A stretch of 64,000 nt of DNA from Solirubrobacterales bacterium. GTDB lineage: Bacteria; Actinomycetota; Thermoleophilia; Solirubrobacterales; 70-9. The position numbers and the translations under genes are program-made. Shown here in pieces: positions 1-8,478 of the stretch. Location: positions 1-64,000 of the forward strand of contig JADGPJ010000002.1 of the NCBI GenBank assembly GCA_017882505.1, in the 5' to 3' direction. Within the stretch, counting starts at the first letter, position 1, and every line of letters starts with the position of its first letter. Under the pieces are notes generated by a model. The model ran no database searches. It saw only the letters and a list, made by a program, of their open reading frames with translations, and was not told the DNA's origin.

Positions 1-194
1 GCATCGATGGGCGGCGCGCCTGCCATGGCGGCTCGCACGGTTGCAGTCGAGACGAAATGGGGGCGCCCGATCGGACGCAGTTCGCCGACTGGCACGCCGT
101 TGCGGGTGACGATGAACTCCTCACCGCGATCCAACGCCCGCATGATCTCTCCGCTCTGGTTCCGCAGCTCGCGTTGGGTCAGTTCTCGGGTCAT
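1..194 (-). CDS. Phd/YefM-type antitoxin, partial (C-terminus off the left edge)
   Basis: The minus strand from an ATG at 194 is open to the window edge (64 codons). It begins MTRELTQRELRNQSGEIMRA, then a GEEFIVTRNGVPVGELRPIG segment. This is the typical N-terminal domain of Phd/YefM antitoxins: an RNxSGE...L..G motif followed by a two-strand V-T-x-N-G-x-P-V hairpin. Family members bind operator DNA through this domain and neutralise a toxin, often VapC/PIN or Doc/YoeB type, with the C-terminal tail. The toxin gene should lie just beyond the left edge. The start overlaps the 3' end of the neighbouring broken tad-locus frame by about 70 nt. Which toxin family it partners is unknown. Confidence 0.75.
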   Translation of the reverse strand, partial: MTRELTQRELRNQSGEIMRALDRGEEFIVTRNGVPVGELRPIGRPHFVSTATVRAAMAGAPPID

Positions 195-813
195 CGCGGT
201 CACCGTAGCACCGATGCGACAGGCGCCGGAGCAATGACGGAGGGAGGCCGCCGCCGGCGTCGGGAGCCAGCGTCCCGAACAGCGCCCGGCGCTCGGCGAC
301 CCAGCTGAGGCGCTGCTTGAGGACCCCCACCGCTAGCCCCCGCCCGCGCAGATCGCGAACGGCCAGGGCCAGCAGGGCTCGATCGGGGGCGATCTCGGCG
401 CGCAGCAGCACGCCTGAGAGACGACCACCCAGCCGTTGGCCGAGCAGCACCTGCACCTGGGCCGGCGGTGCGTGCAGAACCGCGACCGAGCCGCGTGCCA
501 CCGTCACCGCCGCCGCGGCCACCTCGAAGCCCTCCGGGTCGGCCGCGACGGCCAGATGACAGACCTGACCACGTGCCGCGACCCCTGCCCTCGGAAGATG
601 AGCCGCCAGCCGCTCCTCCAGGTCGCGGGCCGCCGCCGACGCCAGCAGGGTCGGGCGCGGAGCCTTGCCCGCGACATCGACGAAGAGGGCCGCCTGATCG
701 ACGTCAGCCGCGGCGCAGGAGAGAGCGGCGGCCGCCGGACGAGATCCCTCCGCTTGTCAAACCGCCGTGACAAGCACGGTTGGAGCATCGGCGACGAGCT
801 CGATGCTCGTCAT
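121..813 (-). pseudogene. tad-locus protein interrupted by in-frame TGA at codon 19
   Basis: The ATG at 813 overlaps the TGA of the upstream TadE-like gene as ATGA, the coupling expected in a tad operon. The frame reads MTSIELVADAPTVLVTAV, then TGA at 759-757. It continues in the same frame for over 200 codons with coding-like composition (ALFVDVAGKAPRPTLLASAA near 700-645, then alternating Ala/Leu/Val-rich segments) to a stop at 121. No ATG, GTG or TTG follows the TGA closely enough to restore a full protein; the first in-frame GTG is at 522. The simplest reading is a recent nonsense mutation in a small soluble tad-associated protein. A sequencing error at 757-759 is the alternative. The function of the intact protein is not known to me. 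The 3' end overlaps the antitoxin start. Confidence 0.5.
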
Positions 814-1142
814 CGGGCCGGCCTGGCGCTGGCGGTGCTGGTCACTGCGAGCCGCGCGGCCACGGCGGACAGCGGCGAGGGCGGGCGCACTCGCACCGAG
901 ACCCGACCGCCCTCCACCGTGACCTCGACGTCGTCCTTCGCCCAACCCGGCAGCGCCTCGCGGGCCGCGTCGGCCGCGGAGCCTCCCGAGACGAGGGCGA
1001 GTGCGCCGGCCTCGGCGGCACCGTCGGCGAGGGTCATCGCATAGCCCGCGGCGAGCAGCTGCAGGGCGATCAGAGCCGCCAGCAGCAGCGCCGGCAGTGC
1101 CGCGACGAGCTCGACGGAGGCTTGGCCGCGGGAGTCAGCCAT
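810..1142 (-). CDS. TadE-like pseudopilin
   Basis: This 110-residue protein is of TadE/TadF type. A short polar start (MADSRGQASVELVA) is followed by one hydrophobic segment, about residues 13-35, carrying the Q-x-S-V-E-L-V-A pattern of TadE-like pseudopilins with Glu after the cleavage region. An extracellular domain ends in basic residues. TadE-like minor pilins assist assembly of Flp pili. The gene overlaps its upstream TadE-like paralogue by 8 nt and its downstream neighbour by 4 nt, so all three are probably translated together. The tad ATPase, platform proteins and prepilin are not adjacent on the right side. Confidence 0.75.
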   Translation of the reverse strand: MADSRGQASVELVAALPALLLAALIALQLLAAGYAMTLADGAAEAGALALVSGGSAADAAREALPGWAKDDVEVTVEGGRVSVRVRPPSPLSAVAARLAVTSTASARPAR

Positions 1143-1491
1143 CGTCGGGCTCCAAGCCGGACTTTGCCCCGACCATCACCCGCGGCAGCGCCGGCAGCAG
1201 GCGCGGCACCGGCACCCGGACCGAGACCTCGCCGGAGTCCTCGACCCGCGAGCCGGCGCGCATCGACGGCGGCAGCGCCCGCCGTGCCGCCGCCGACGCG
1301 TCCCCTCCCACCAGCGCCGCCCTGGCGCCGGCCCGGGCCGCCACGCTCGCCGACCACAGCGCCTGCCCGGCGAGGGCGATCTGCGCCGCCACCACGACCG
1401 CCAGCAGCAGGAACGGGACCACCGCGATCAACTCGACCGAGGCGGTTCCCCGCTCCCGGTGGCCTGCGCTGCTGACGGTCCGTGGCGGCAC
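1135..1491 (-). CDS. TadE-like pseudopilin, second copy
   Basis: This 118-residue protein has the pattern HRERGTASVELIAVVPFLLL near residues 11-30: a basic stretch, then Gly-x-Ala-Ser-Val-Glu and a single hydrophobic helix. That is the TadE/TadF signature. The rest is Ala/Arg-rich and predicted to be outside the membrane. It is the first gene of the three-gene tad remnant. Upstream (1492-1593) is a 102-nt gap with no prepilin, so the core of the machine must lie elsewhere or be lost. An alternative start at a later codon would remove only a few N-terminal residues. Confidence 0.72.
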   Translation of the reverse strand: MPPRTVSSAGHRERGTASVELIAVVPFLLLAVVVAAQIALAGQALWSASVAARAGARAALVGGDASAAARRALPPSMRAGSRVEDSGEVSVRVPVPRLLPALPRVMVGAKSGLEPDDG

Positions 1492-1593
1492 CGACCAACC
1501 GTGCCAGGACTGGTCCTACGGCTTGCGCGTCCAAGCACTCAAATTCGGAAATTTCCGCGCACGGGAGGCTGGCTCGGAATCCCCCTCCGCGCG

Positions 1594-1944
1594 TCAGTAG
1601 GTGTTGGCCTCGGTCCAGACCCGCCAGATCGCGAACACCGAGCCCGCCAAGAGGAGGATCCAGAGCAGGGTGCCGCCGCCGGTCGAGAACAGCTTGTCGG
1701 CTCCGGCGACCAGCAGGGCGAGCATGCCGAAGCCGCCGTAGAAGATCGCGCGGCGACTGTCGGTGAGCGTCGCCAGGGTCAGCTGGTTTTCGCGGCTGAG
1801 CCTGTAGAGCATCCAGGAGATGCCGGCGAGGAAGCCCATCGTGATCACGGTGAAGATCGCGTCGACGACGTTGCCCCCAGCCGGGGCGAAGGCGACGCCG
1901 AGCGCGAGGACCATGATGATCGCGACGTTGCGGGCGTTGCGCAT
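1594..1944 (-). CDS. Small integral membrane protein, function unknown
   Basis: This 116-residue protein has about four hydrophobic segments: near residues 6-20, 28-47, 68-85 and 92-108. It resembles small conserved membrane proteins of Thermoleophilia, but I cannot assign a role. It begins MRNARNVAIIMVLALG and ends VWTEANTY. It stands between the tad remnant and pit, on the same strand, 22 nt after the end of pit, so it could be read through from the phosphate transporter. No catalytic motif is visible. Confidence 0.6.
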   Translation of the reverse strand: MRNARNVAIIMVLALGVAFAPAGGNVVDAIFTVITMGFLAGISWMLYRLSRENQLTLATLTDSRRAIFYGGFGMLALLVAGADKLFSTGGGTLLWILLLAGSVFAIWRVWTEANTY

Positions 1945-1966
1945 GTGACGATTGTACGGCGACCGC

Positions 1967-3064
1967 TCAGGTGCTCAGGGTCGGCGAGCTTCGACGGGCG
2001 CGATGGGTGATGACCGCGACCAGGAGCGCCAGCAGCGCAACGGTTACCACGACCGGTCCGAGCGCTCCGGTTCCGGGGATCCTCATCAGCCCGTAGGCGG
2101 CGGCGCCAAGCGCCGCCGCAGCGGGCAGGGTCAGCAGCCAGCCCGTGACGATGTTGCCAGCAATACCCCAACGGGCAGCGGATACCCGTTTGGTCGCTCC
2201 AGCTCCCATAACGCCGCCGTTGATCGCGTGAGTGGTCGATATCGGAAAGCCGAGGAAGGTCGCGCAGAGGATCACCGCCGCGCCGGCACTCTGCGCCGAG
2301 AAACCCTGCGCCGCGTCCATCTTGATGATCCTCGAGCCGGTCGTTCTCAGCATCCCCCAGCCGCCGCTGTAGGTGCCGACCGCAAGCGCCGCGGCGGCCG
2401 CGACACTGGCCCAGAACGGCGGGTTGGCCTCGCTTCCCAGGGACCCGTTCGCGATCAACGCCAGGGCGATCACCCCGGTCGTCTTCTGGACGTCGTTTGC
2501 CCCGTGAGCGAGCGCGAGCAACCCGCCCGAGCCGATCTGTGCGAGGCGGAACCCTCGACCAACCGGGCCCGGCCGGCGGCGCCCGAACAGCCGGTAGGCG
2601 ACTGCGATCGCTGCCACCGCAATGACGACGGCGAGGACTGGAGCGACCAGGGCGGGGAGCAGAAACTTGTCGAGAAGCCCCGACCCGTCTACGCCCGCAG
2701 TGCCAACCGCGACCAGGGTCGCCCCCACGACCCCGCCGATCAGCGCGTGCGAGGAGCTCGACGGCAGGCCGAGCCACCAGGTTGCAAGGTTCCACGCGAT
2801 CGCACCTATCAACCCCGCGAAAACGACCGCCGGGGTGATCAGCCCGGCGTCGATCACGTCGTGGGCGACGGTCCTGGCGACCTCGACCGAGAGGAACGCC
2901 CCGGCGAAGTTGAGCAGAGCAGCAAATGCAATCGCAACCTGCGGTGGCGCCACGCCCGTCGAGACGGCGGTGCCGATCAGATCCGAGGTGTCGTGGAAGC
3001 CGTTGGTGAAGCCGAAAGCGAGCGCCGACGCGATGACGATCGCGATGACGAGGTCGGAGCTCAC
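1967..3064 (-). CDS. pit: PiT-family inorganic phosphate transporter
   Basis: This is a 365-residue polytopic membrane protein. The N-terminal repeat carries the PiT signature GFTNGFHDTSDLIGTAVSTG (about residues 18-37) and SSSSHALIGG. The C-terminal repeat has ALAHGANDVQKTTG and PISTTHAINGG. PiT proteins import phosphate, usually as metal-phosphate or with protons/Na+, with low affinity and high capacity. The start is GTG at 3064, overlapping the stop of the upstream DUF47 gene by 4 nt (GTGA), the normal pairing of PiT with its PhoU-like partner. Together with pst this gives the cell low- and high-affinity phosphate uptake in one region. Confidence 0.95.
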   Translation of the reverse strand: MSSDLVIAIVIASALAFGFTNGFHDTSDLIGTAVSTGVAPPQVAIAFAALLNFAGAFLSVEVARTVAHDVIDAGLITPAVVFAGLIGAIAWNLATWWLGLPSSSSHALIGGVVGATLVAVGTAGVDGSGLLDKFLLPALVAPVLAVVIAVAAIAVAYRLFGRRRPGPVGRGFRLAQIGSGGLLALAHGANDVQKTTGVIALALIANGSLGSEANPPFWASVAAAAALAVGTYSGGWGMLRTTGSRIIKMDAAQGFSAQSAGAAVILCATFLGFPISTTHAINGGVMGAGATKRVSAARWGIAGNIVTGWLLTLPAAAALGAAAYGLMRIPGTGALGPVVVTVALLALLVAVITHRARRSSPTLST

Positions 3065-3681
3065 GAATTCTTGATGACGATGCCCTCGAGAATCTGGGCC
3101 GCGGTCTCGGTGGCGTCGATTGCGTTCTCCAGCACGGCGAAGATGTCCTTCCAGCGAATCACGACCATCGGGTCGATCCCGTTGGAGAAGAGCGAGGCGA
3201 CGGCGTCGCGGGAGATCCGGTCGCCCTCGTTCTCCAGCCGGTGGATCTCGATCCAGTACCTGTCGAGGTCCTTGAAGTCACGCAGGTGCTCGAGCCCCTC
3301 GGCCAGCTGTTCGCAGGCCGCGACCAGAACTTTGGTCAGTGCCCCGGCCTGCTCCATCGGCGCCTCGATCTGGTAGAGACCGAGGAAGTCGGCGGCCTCC
3401 TCGGTGAAGTCGACGATGTCGTCCATCTGCGTCGCCAGGCCGTAGATGTCCTCGCGATCGATCGGCGTCACGAAGGTCGTGTTGAGCCGCTTGATGATGT
3501 CATGGGTGATCCGGTCACCCTCCTGCTCGGCCTTGAGGATTTCCCGCGGCAGTCCACCCTCCTCTGGCCACTGAAGCATCATCCGATCGAGCAGTCGGGC
3601 GGCGTGCACGGTGTTCTGACCAGCCTCGATGAAGAGGTCGAAAAAGGTGCGATCGCGAGGTAGAAGCGAGAAGCGCGCCAC
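3061..3681 (-). CDS. DUF47 (PhoU-like) partner of the Pit transporter
   Basis: This 206-residue all-helical protein of the DUF47/PhoU-like family has the repeated E-x-E-G-D-x-I-(T/S)-x-D pattern twice: EQEGDRITHDIIKRL near residues 48-62 and ENEGDRISRDAVASL near 152-166. In PhoU-like folds these acidic stretches bind metal clusters. DUF47 genes sit beside pit in many bacteria and are thought to modulate the transporter. Here the stop overlaps the pit start. It begins 39 nt after the ppk stop, so ppk-DUF47-pit may form one transcript. Confidence 0.9.
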   Translation of the reverse strand: MARFSLLPRDRTFFDLFIEAGQNTVHAARLLDRMMLQWPEEGGLPREILKAEQEGDRITHDIIKRLNTTFVTPIDREDIYGLATQMDDIVDFTEEAADFLGLYQIEAPMEQAGALTKVLVAACEQLAEGLEHLRDFKDLDRYWIEIHRLENEGDRISRDAVASLFSNGIDPMVVIRWKDIFAVLENAIDATETAAQILEGIVIKNS

Positions 3682-3720
3682 GTGCCGCCATCCTAGTGAC
3701 GGGAGAGGCGAACGGGGTAT

Positions 3721-5823
3721 TCAGCTGGTGGCCGCGGCGAGCTGCTCGGCGGCGCGGGCGGCGTAGCGCTCGCGCAGCTCCTCCTGGACGCTGCGCCGGG
3801 CGCCCTCGGGCGGGGCGGTGCGGGTCCAATTCCCGTCGGAGTCGAGCTCCCAGGCGTTGGCGTTGTCGGCGAAGCAGCGCTCCAGCACGTCGAGCATCTC
3901 CGCCTTCAGCTCCGGGTCCTCGACCGGCGCCACCAGCTCGACCCGGCTGTCGAGGTTGCGCGGCATCAGGTCGGCGGAGCCCATCAGCACCCGGGTCTCG
4001 GCGCCGCGCTGGAAGGTGTAGACGCGCGAGTGCTCGAGGAAGCGACCGACGATCGAGACGACGCGGATGTTCTCCGATACGTCGGGCACACCGGGCCGCA
4101 GGCAGCAGATCCCGCGCACGTTGAGGTCGACCCTGACGCCCGCCTGCGAGGCCTCGTACAGCGCCCTGATACAGCCGGCGTCGACCAGCGAGTTCATCTT
4201 CAGCGCGATTCGCGCCTCTTCGCCGGCCTCGTGGGCGGCGACGGTGCGCTCGATCTCCTCGATCATCCGGTTGCGCATCGTCGTCGGCGAGACCAGGACC
4301 TTGCGGTAGACGGCCGGGCGGCCGTAGCCGGTGAGGAAGTTGAACATCTCGGCGACGTCGGCGCCGACGTCGGGGTCGGCGGTGAAGAGGCCGAAGTCCG
4401 TGTAGAGGCGCGCGGTCTTCGGGTGGTAGTTGCCGGTGCCGATGTGGACGTACTCGCGCACCCGCTCGCCCTCGCGGCGGGCGACCAGGATCGCCTTGAC
4501 GTGGGTCTTCAGGCCGGGGATGCCGTAGACGACGTGGACGCCCGCCTCCTCCAGGGACTTCGCCCAGTGGATGTTGGCCTCCTCGTCGAAACGGGCTTTC
4601 AGCTCGACCATGCAGACCGCCTGCTTGCCGCGTTCGGAGGCGCGGATCAGCGATGGGACCAGCGGCGAGTCGTCGCTGGTCCGGTAGACGGTGTGCTTGA
4701 TCGCCAGCACGTCGGGGTCGGCGACAGCCTGCTCGACGAAGCGCTCGACCGAGGTGGCGAAGGAGTCGTAGGGATGGTGGACGATCACGTCGCGCTGGCG
4801 GATCGCCGCGAACATGTCGACCGGCTCCTCGTCTTCGCCCTGAAGCCGCGGCTGCGTGACCGGGGACCAGGGCGGGTAGCGCAGGTCGGCGTGACCGGGG
4901 ACCTCGGCGATGTCGTTGAGATCGCCGAGGTCGATCAGGCCGTCGACGTCGTAGACCTCGCGGTCTTCGAGTCGCAGCGCGCCGACCAGCTGCTCGCGCA
5001 GCTTCGTGTTCATCCCGGCGGCGATCTCCAGCCGCACGACCTCGCCGAAGCGGCGCCGGCGCAGCTCGTCCTGGACCGCCTGCAGGAGGTCGTCTGCCTC
5101 GTCGCTGATCGTGAAGTCGGCGTCGCGGGTGACCCGGAAGTAGCCGTGGTCGACGACGTCGGTGCCGGGGAACAGCACCTCGAGGTTGGCGGCGATCACA
5201 TCCTCCAGCGGGACGAAGGATTTGCCGTCCTCGCCGACCGGCAGGAAGCGACCGAGCAGCTCCTTCGGGACCTTGACGCGGGCGATGATCTCGACGCCGC
5301 TCTCGGGATCGCGCAGCAGGACCCCGAGGCTGAGCGAGAGGTTGGAGATGTAGGGGAAGGGCCGCCCGAGGCCGATCACCAGCGGCGTCAGCGCCGGGAA
5401 GACCTGCTCGTGGAAGCGCGCGTCGATCTCCCGGCGCTCCTCCTCGCTGGCGGTCTCCAGCGAGACCAGCCTGATCCCGTGCTCTTCCAGAGCCGGCCGC
5501 AGGTCGCCGCCAAAGCAGACGTGAAGGCGGCGATCGAGCTCGAGCACCCGAGCCTGGATCGCGTCGATCTGCTTGGCCGGCGCGAGTCCGTCGGGCCCGC
5601 GGGCGTCGATGCCGGCGTCGAGCTGATCGAAGAGGCCGGCGACCCGGACCATGAAGAACTCGTCGAGGTTGGAGGCGTAGATCCCGCAGAAGCGGAGGCG
5701 CTCCAGCAGCGGCACCTCGGTGTCCTCGGCCAGTTCGAGAACCCGCTGGTTGAAGTCGAGCCAGGAGAGCTCGCGGTTGAAGTAGTTGGCGGGGTCTTCG
5801 ATCGATCCATCGTACTGCGGCAC
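3721..5823 (-). CDS. ppk1: Polyphosphate kinase 1
   Basis: At 700 residues this is the normal length for PPK1, which reversibly moves the gamma phosphate of ATP onto polyphosphate. The N-terminal domain has NRELSWLDFNQRVLELA and the CGIYASNLDEFFMVR head motif. The core has GLKTHVKAILVARR, whose His matches the autophosphorylated His, followed by HIGTGNYHPKTA. The second catalytic His is in FLEHSRVYTF. GSADLMPRNLDSRVEL near the end is also typical. It sits between the PHP-glycosyltransferase (19-nt gap) and DUF47-pit. With ppx and pst it forms a polyphosphate/phosphate block. Confidence 0.97.
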   Translation of the reverse strand: MPQYDGSIEDPANYFNRELSWLDFNQRVLELAEDTEVPLLERLRFCGIYASNLDEFFMVRVAGLFDQLDAGIDARGPDGLAPAKQIDAIQARVLELDRRLHVCFGGDLRPALEEHGIRLVSLETASEEERREIDARFHEQVFPALTPLVIGLGRPFPYISNLSLSLGVLLRDPESGVEIIARVKVPKELLGRFLPVGEDGKSFVPLEDVIAANLEVLFPGTDVVDHGYFRVTRDADFTISDEADDLLQAVQDELRRRRFGEVVRLEIAAGMNTKLREQLVGALRLEDREVYDVDGLIDLGDLNDIAEVPGHADLRYPPWSPVTQPRLQGEDEEPVDMFAAIRQRDVIVHHPYDSFATSVERFVEQAVADPDVLAIKHTVYRTSDDSPLVPSLIRASERGKQAVCMVELKARFDEEANIHWAKSLEEAGVHVVYGIPGLKTHVKAILVARREGERVREYVHIGTGNYHPKTARLYTDFGLFTADPDVGADVAEMFNFLTGYGRPAVYRKVLVSPTTMRNRMIEEIERTVAAHEAGEEARIALKMNSLVDAGCIRALYEASQAGVRVDLNVRGICCLRPGVPDVSENIRVVSIVGRFLEHSRVYTFQRGAETRVLMGSADLMPRNLDSRVELVAPVEDPELKAEMLDVLERCFADNANAWELDSDGNWTRTAPPEGARRSVQEELRERYAARAAEQLAAATS

Positions 5824-5842
5824 GGCCCGCTTCCTCGTCGCG

Positions 5843-8116
5843 TCAGGCGGCCTGGGCGACCGGCTGCCGCGCCGCCGCCGGGGCGGCGTCGAGCGCGCGG
5901 CGGTAGCCGGTGGCGAGCTGACCCATCGAGCGCTCCCAGGTGCGGGCGCGGGCGGCGTGGGCGCCGGCGGCGCCGAGGTGGTGGCGCAGCAGCGGCGCCG
6001 AGGCGAGCTGGAGCAGCGCTCCCGCCAGGTGGTCGGCGTCCGGCCGGCAGAGCAGGCCGGTGTGGCGGTTCTCGATCAGCGCCGCCGGGCCACCCTCGGC
6101 GACGGCGACGACCGGCAGCCCGCTCGCCGCCGCCTCGAGGATCACCTGGCCGTAGGTGTCGGTGCTGCTGGCGAAGAGGAAGACGTCGGCGCTGGCGTAG
6201 GCGCAGGCGAGGTCCTCGCCGCCGAGCCAGCCGAGGAAGGTCGCGTGCTCGCCGAGCCGGGCCCGCAGCTCCTCCTCCTCCGGCCCGCCCCCGGCCAGCA
6301 GCAGGTGCAGCCGCGGATCGGCGCGGTGGGCCCGGAGGAAGCTCTCGGCCAGCAGGTCGACCCCCTTCTCGCGCGTGAGGCGGCCGGCGTAGAGGACCTT
6401 GATCTCCCCCGGGTAGGCACTCCGGTCGGCCTTGACCGGGTCGAAGCGGCTGACGTCCACCCCGCGCTCCCAGCGCCCGATCCGCGCCGGGTCGGTGCCG
6501 AGCCCGGCCAGCGAGGCGTCGGCCGAGGGGCTCGGCGAGAGCACGAAGCGGGAGGCGCCGTAGAAGGCGCCGAGTCCCATCCGCGCGATCGCCTCGAGGC
6601 CGTTGTCGCCGCTGCGCATCCCGGCGTAGGCGGCCAGCTCGGTGTGGTAGCTGGCCAGGAGCGGGACGCCGGTGACGCGGCTCAGCAGCGTCGCGGCAAT
6701 CCCGGCCGGGCCGGGGGCGGTGACGTGGACGAGGTCGTAGACGCCATCGGCCAGGGCCTCGACCAGGTCCGGCAACCCGGGCACGCCGAGGCGCATCCCC
6801 TCGTAGAAGGGCATGTCGATCTCGGCCGCGGCGGGAAGGCGACGGTCGACGCCGGCGTCGGTGCCGATCACGTCGATCTCGAAGCCGGGGACGCCGCGCT
6901 CACGGATCTGCTCGATCGTGTGAGTGACGCCGTGCATCGAGCCGATCCCGTCGGCGATCAGCGCGACCCGCCCCCGCTCACCCCGGCGCCCGGACAGCAT
7001 CGCCTTCTCGGCGCCGAGGAAGGCGGTCGAGGGGGCGTAGGGGATCGCCGGCAGCAGCGCCGCGAAGAGGCCGTTGACGGCGCTCGAGTAGTCGCCGTCG
7101 GCGACCGCGACGGTGCCCTCCTCGATCGCGCCGCGCAGGCGCCGGTCGTGGATCCGGCGGGCGCGGCGATAGAGGTCGGTGTGAGAGAAGTCGTCGGCCT
7201 GCAGGTAGGCGACAAGATCGCCGCCGCCCAGGTCGAGGCCCATTCCCGCGAGCCAGGACTCGAGCAGGCAGCGGGCGTCGTCGGGGCCGATGTCGGCGGC
7301 GACCTTGCCCTCGCGGACGGCGCCCTCGCGGATCACCCTTTCGGCCATCTTCAGCACCGCCGCCGGGTTCGGCCCGCCCTCCACCGGGGCCGCGCCCTCC
7401 TCGCCGAGTGCGCGCGTCGCCAGGGCCATCGCCGAGTGTGTCCACTTGGCGGCGCTGCCCTGCTCGCCACCGGCTTCGGCGGCGCCGTGGAGCAGGTGGC
7501 GCAGAAACTCTTCCGGCGTGGCAGCGGCGGGCGCCTCCGTGAAGGTGCGGCCGATGTCAACGCCGGCATGGTCGTCGGAGCCGCCGATGCCGGTGCCGCC
7601 GCGCGTCTCGATGTAGACGACGGCAGGCATGTTCAGCTCGGCGGCCCGCGAACCGTTGCGGACCTCCCAGATCGGGAAGAGCTCCGCCAGGCGTCGCCGG
7701 TGGCGCCGTGTCAGCGGCGCGGCGACGTTGAAGAAGGGGTGCGCCAGGGCAGAGGCGATCCCGTACTCGTGCAGGTATGCGGCGCAGGCCTCGACATCGC
7801 CGGAATGTGCCTGCAGCCACTCGTGGTCTCCGGAAGTGATCCCGTAACAGAGGACGTGAACCGCCTGAGGCTCGCCGGCGAAGCGGGCGGTCAGCTCCTC
7901 GGAGACGAAGCAGTCGGGACGGCCGTCGAGCTCGAGGCAGCCCCCGATCGTGTCGTGATCGGTGATCGTCACGAAGTCCATCCCGCGCCGCTTGGCCAGC
8001 TCGTAAACCTCCGCGGGCGGGGTCGCACACTCCGGCAGCCCAAGCGATCTCTGGACGCCCAGCCGCGAGAGCTGCGAGGCGGTGGAATGGCAGTGCATGT
8101 CAACTCGGGAAGTCAT
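5843..8116 (-). CDS. PHP-domain / GT4 glycosyltransferase fusion protein
   Basis: A 757-residue two-part protein. The N-terminal part (about residues 3-250) is a PHP metal-dependent phosphoesterase-like domain with HCHSTAS at residues 6-12 and TDHDTIGG about 50 residues later. The C-terminal part (about 370-757) is a GT-B glycosyltransferase of GT4 type: YHTELAAYAG acceptor side, VLYAGRLTREKGVDLL and STDTYGQVILEAAASGLPVV (the E-x7-E-like donor site). I chose ATG 8116 because GAGGGAGA lies just upstream and the PHP motif begins at residue 4; the frame stays open further upstream, but across a repeat. PHP-glycosyltransferase fusions are described in actinobacteria and tentatively linked to envelope glycolipids; the substrate is unknown. 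It lies 19 nt before ppk1. Confidence 0.85.
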   Translation of the reverse strand: MTSRVDMHCHSTASQLSRLGVQRSLGLPECATPPAEVYELAKRRGMDFVTITDHDTIGGCLELDGRPDCFVSEELTARFAGEPQAVHVLCYGITSGDHEWLQAHSGDVEACAAYLHEYGIASALAHPFFNVAAPLTRRHRRRLAELFPIWEVRNGSRAAELNMPAVVYIETRGGTGIGGSDDHAGVDIGRTFTEAPAAATPEEFLRHLLHGAAEAGGEQGSAAKWTHSAMALATRALGEEGAAPVEGGPNPAAVLKMAERVIREGAVREGKVAADIGPDDARCLLESWLAGMGLDLGGGDLVAYLQADDFSHTDLYRRARRIHDRRLRGAIEEGTVAVADGDYSSAVNGLFAALLPAIPYAPSTAFLGAEKAMLSGRRGERGRVALIADGIGSMHGVTHTIEQIRERGVPGFEIDVIGTDAGVDRRLPAAAEIDMPFYEGMRLGVPGLPDLVEALADGVYDLVHVTAPGPAGIAATLLSRVTGVPLLASYHTELAAYAGMRSGDNGLEAIARMGLGAFYGASRFVLSPSPSADASLAGLGTDPARIGRWERGVDVSRFDPVKADRSAYPGEIKVLYAGRLTREKGVDLLAESFLRAHRADPRLHLLLAGGGPEEEELRARLGEHATFLGWLGGEDLACAYASADVFLFASSTDTYGQVILEAAASGLPVVAVAEGGPAALIENRHTGLLCRPDADHLAGALLQLASAPLLRHHLGAAGAHAARARTWERSMGQLATGYRRALDAAPAAARQPVAQAA

Positions 8117-8229
8117 CGGTGTCTCCCTCTCTATTTCCATCAGGTCCACCACATAATTCGCCATTTGCAGCGAAAAGTTGTGAAGCCCCTGAAAACAACG
8201 AGTGAACTTCACGTGACTGGGGACTGCAT

Positions 8230-8337
8230 GGAGGTGCCGGGGGTCTCTCCCCCGGAGACCGTCGCGCAGCTGAATCGCTTGCCCGGGTTTCAGGCGTTCG
8301 TACATGAGCCTCCGGGGGAGAGACCCCCGGCACCTCC
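8230..8337. repeat. Perfect 28-bp inverted repeat with 52-nt loop
   Basis: The arms 8230-8257 and 8310-8337 are exact reverse complements over 28 bp. Each arm also contains a smaller imperfect palindrome, CCGGGGG-TCTCT-CCCCCGG. It occupies the 362-nt space between the PHP-glycosyltransferase start and the ppx end and contains no gene. It could be a large hairpin or cruciform, or a pair of short dispersed palindromic repeats in opposite orientation. Other full copies were not seen in this window. Confidence 0.8.
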
Positions 8338-8445
8338 CAACGGACCCCCGCCCCCGAGGTCACCAGCTTCCGTGGGCGGGAAAAGCTCTCACGGGACGGG
8401 AGCTTCCGGGAGCAGGAGAGCCTCGACGGGAGGGAAGCATCCGTG

Positions 8446-8467
8446 GGGGACCGGCTGCCCGGTCCCC
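8446..8467 (-). terminator. Hairpin terminator after ppx
   Basis: GGGGACCGG (8446-8454), a CTGC loop and CCGGTCCCC (8459-8467) form a perfect 9-bp stem. The hairpin lies 12 nt past the ppx stop on the minus strand. There is no strong U-run, as is common in high-GC actinobacteria. Confidence 0.6.
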
Positions 8468-8478
8468 TAACGCATGGT

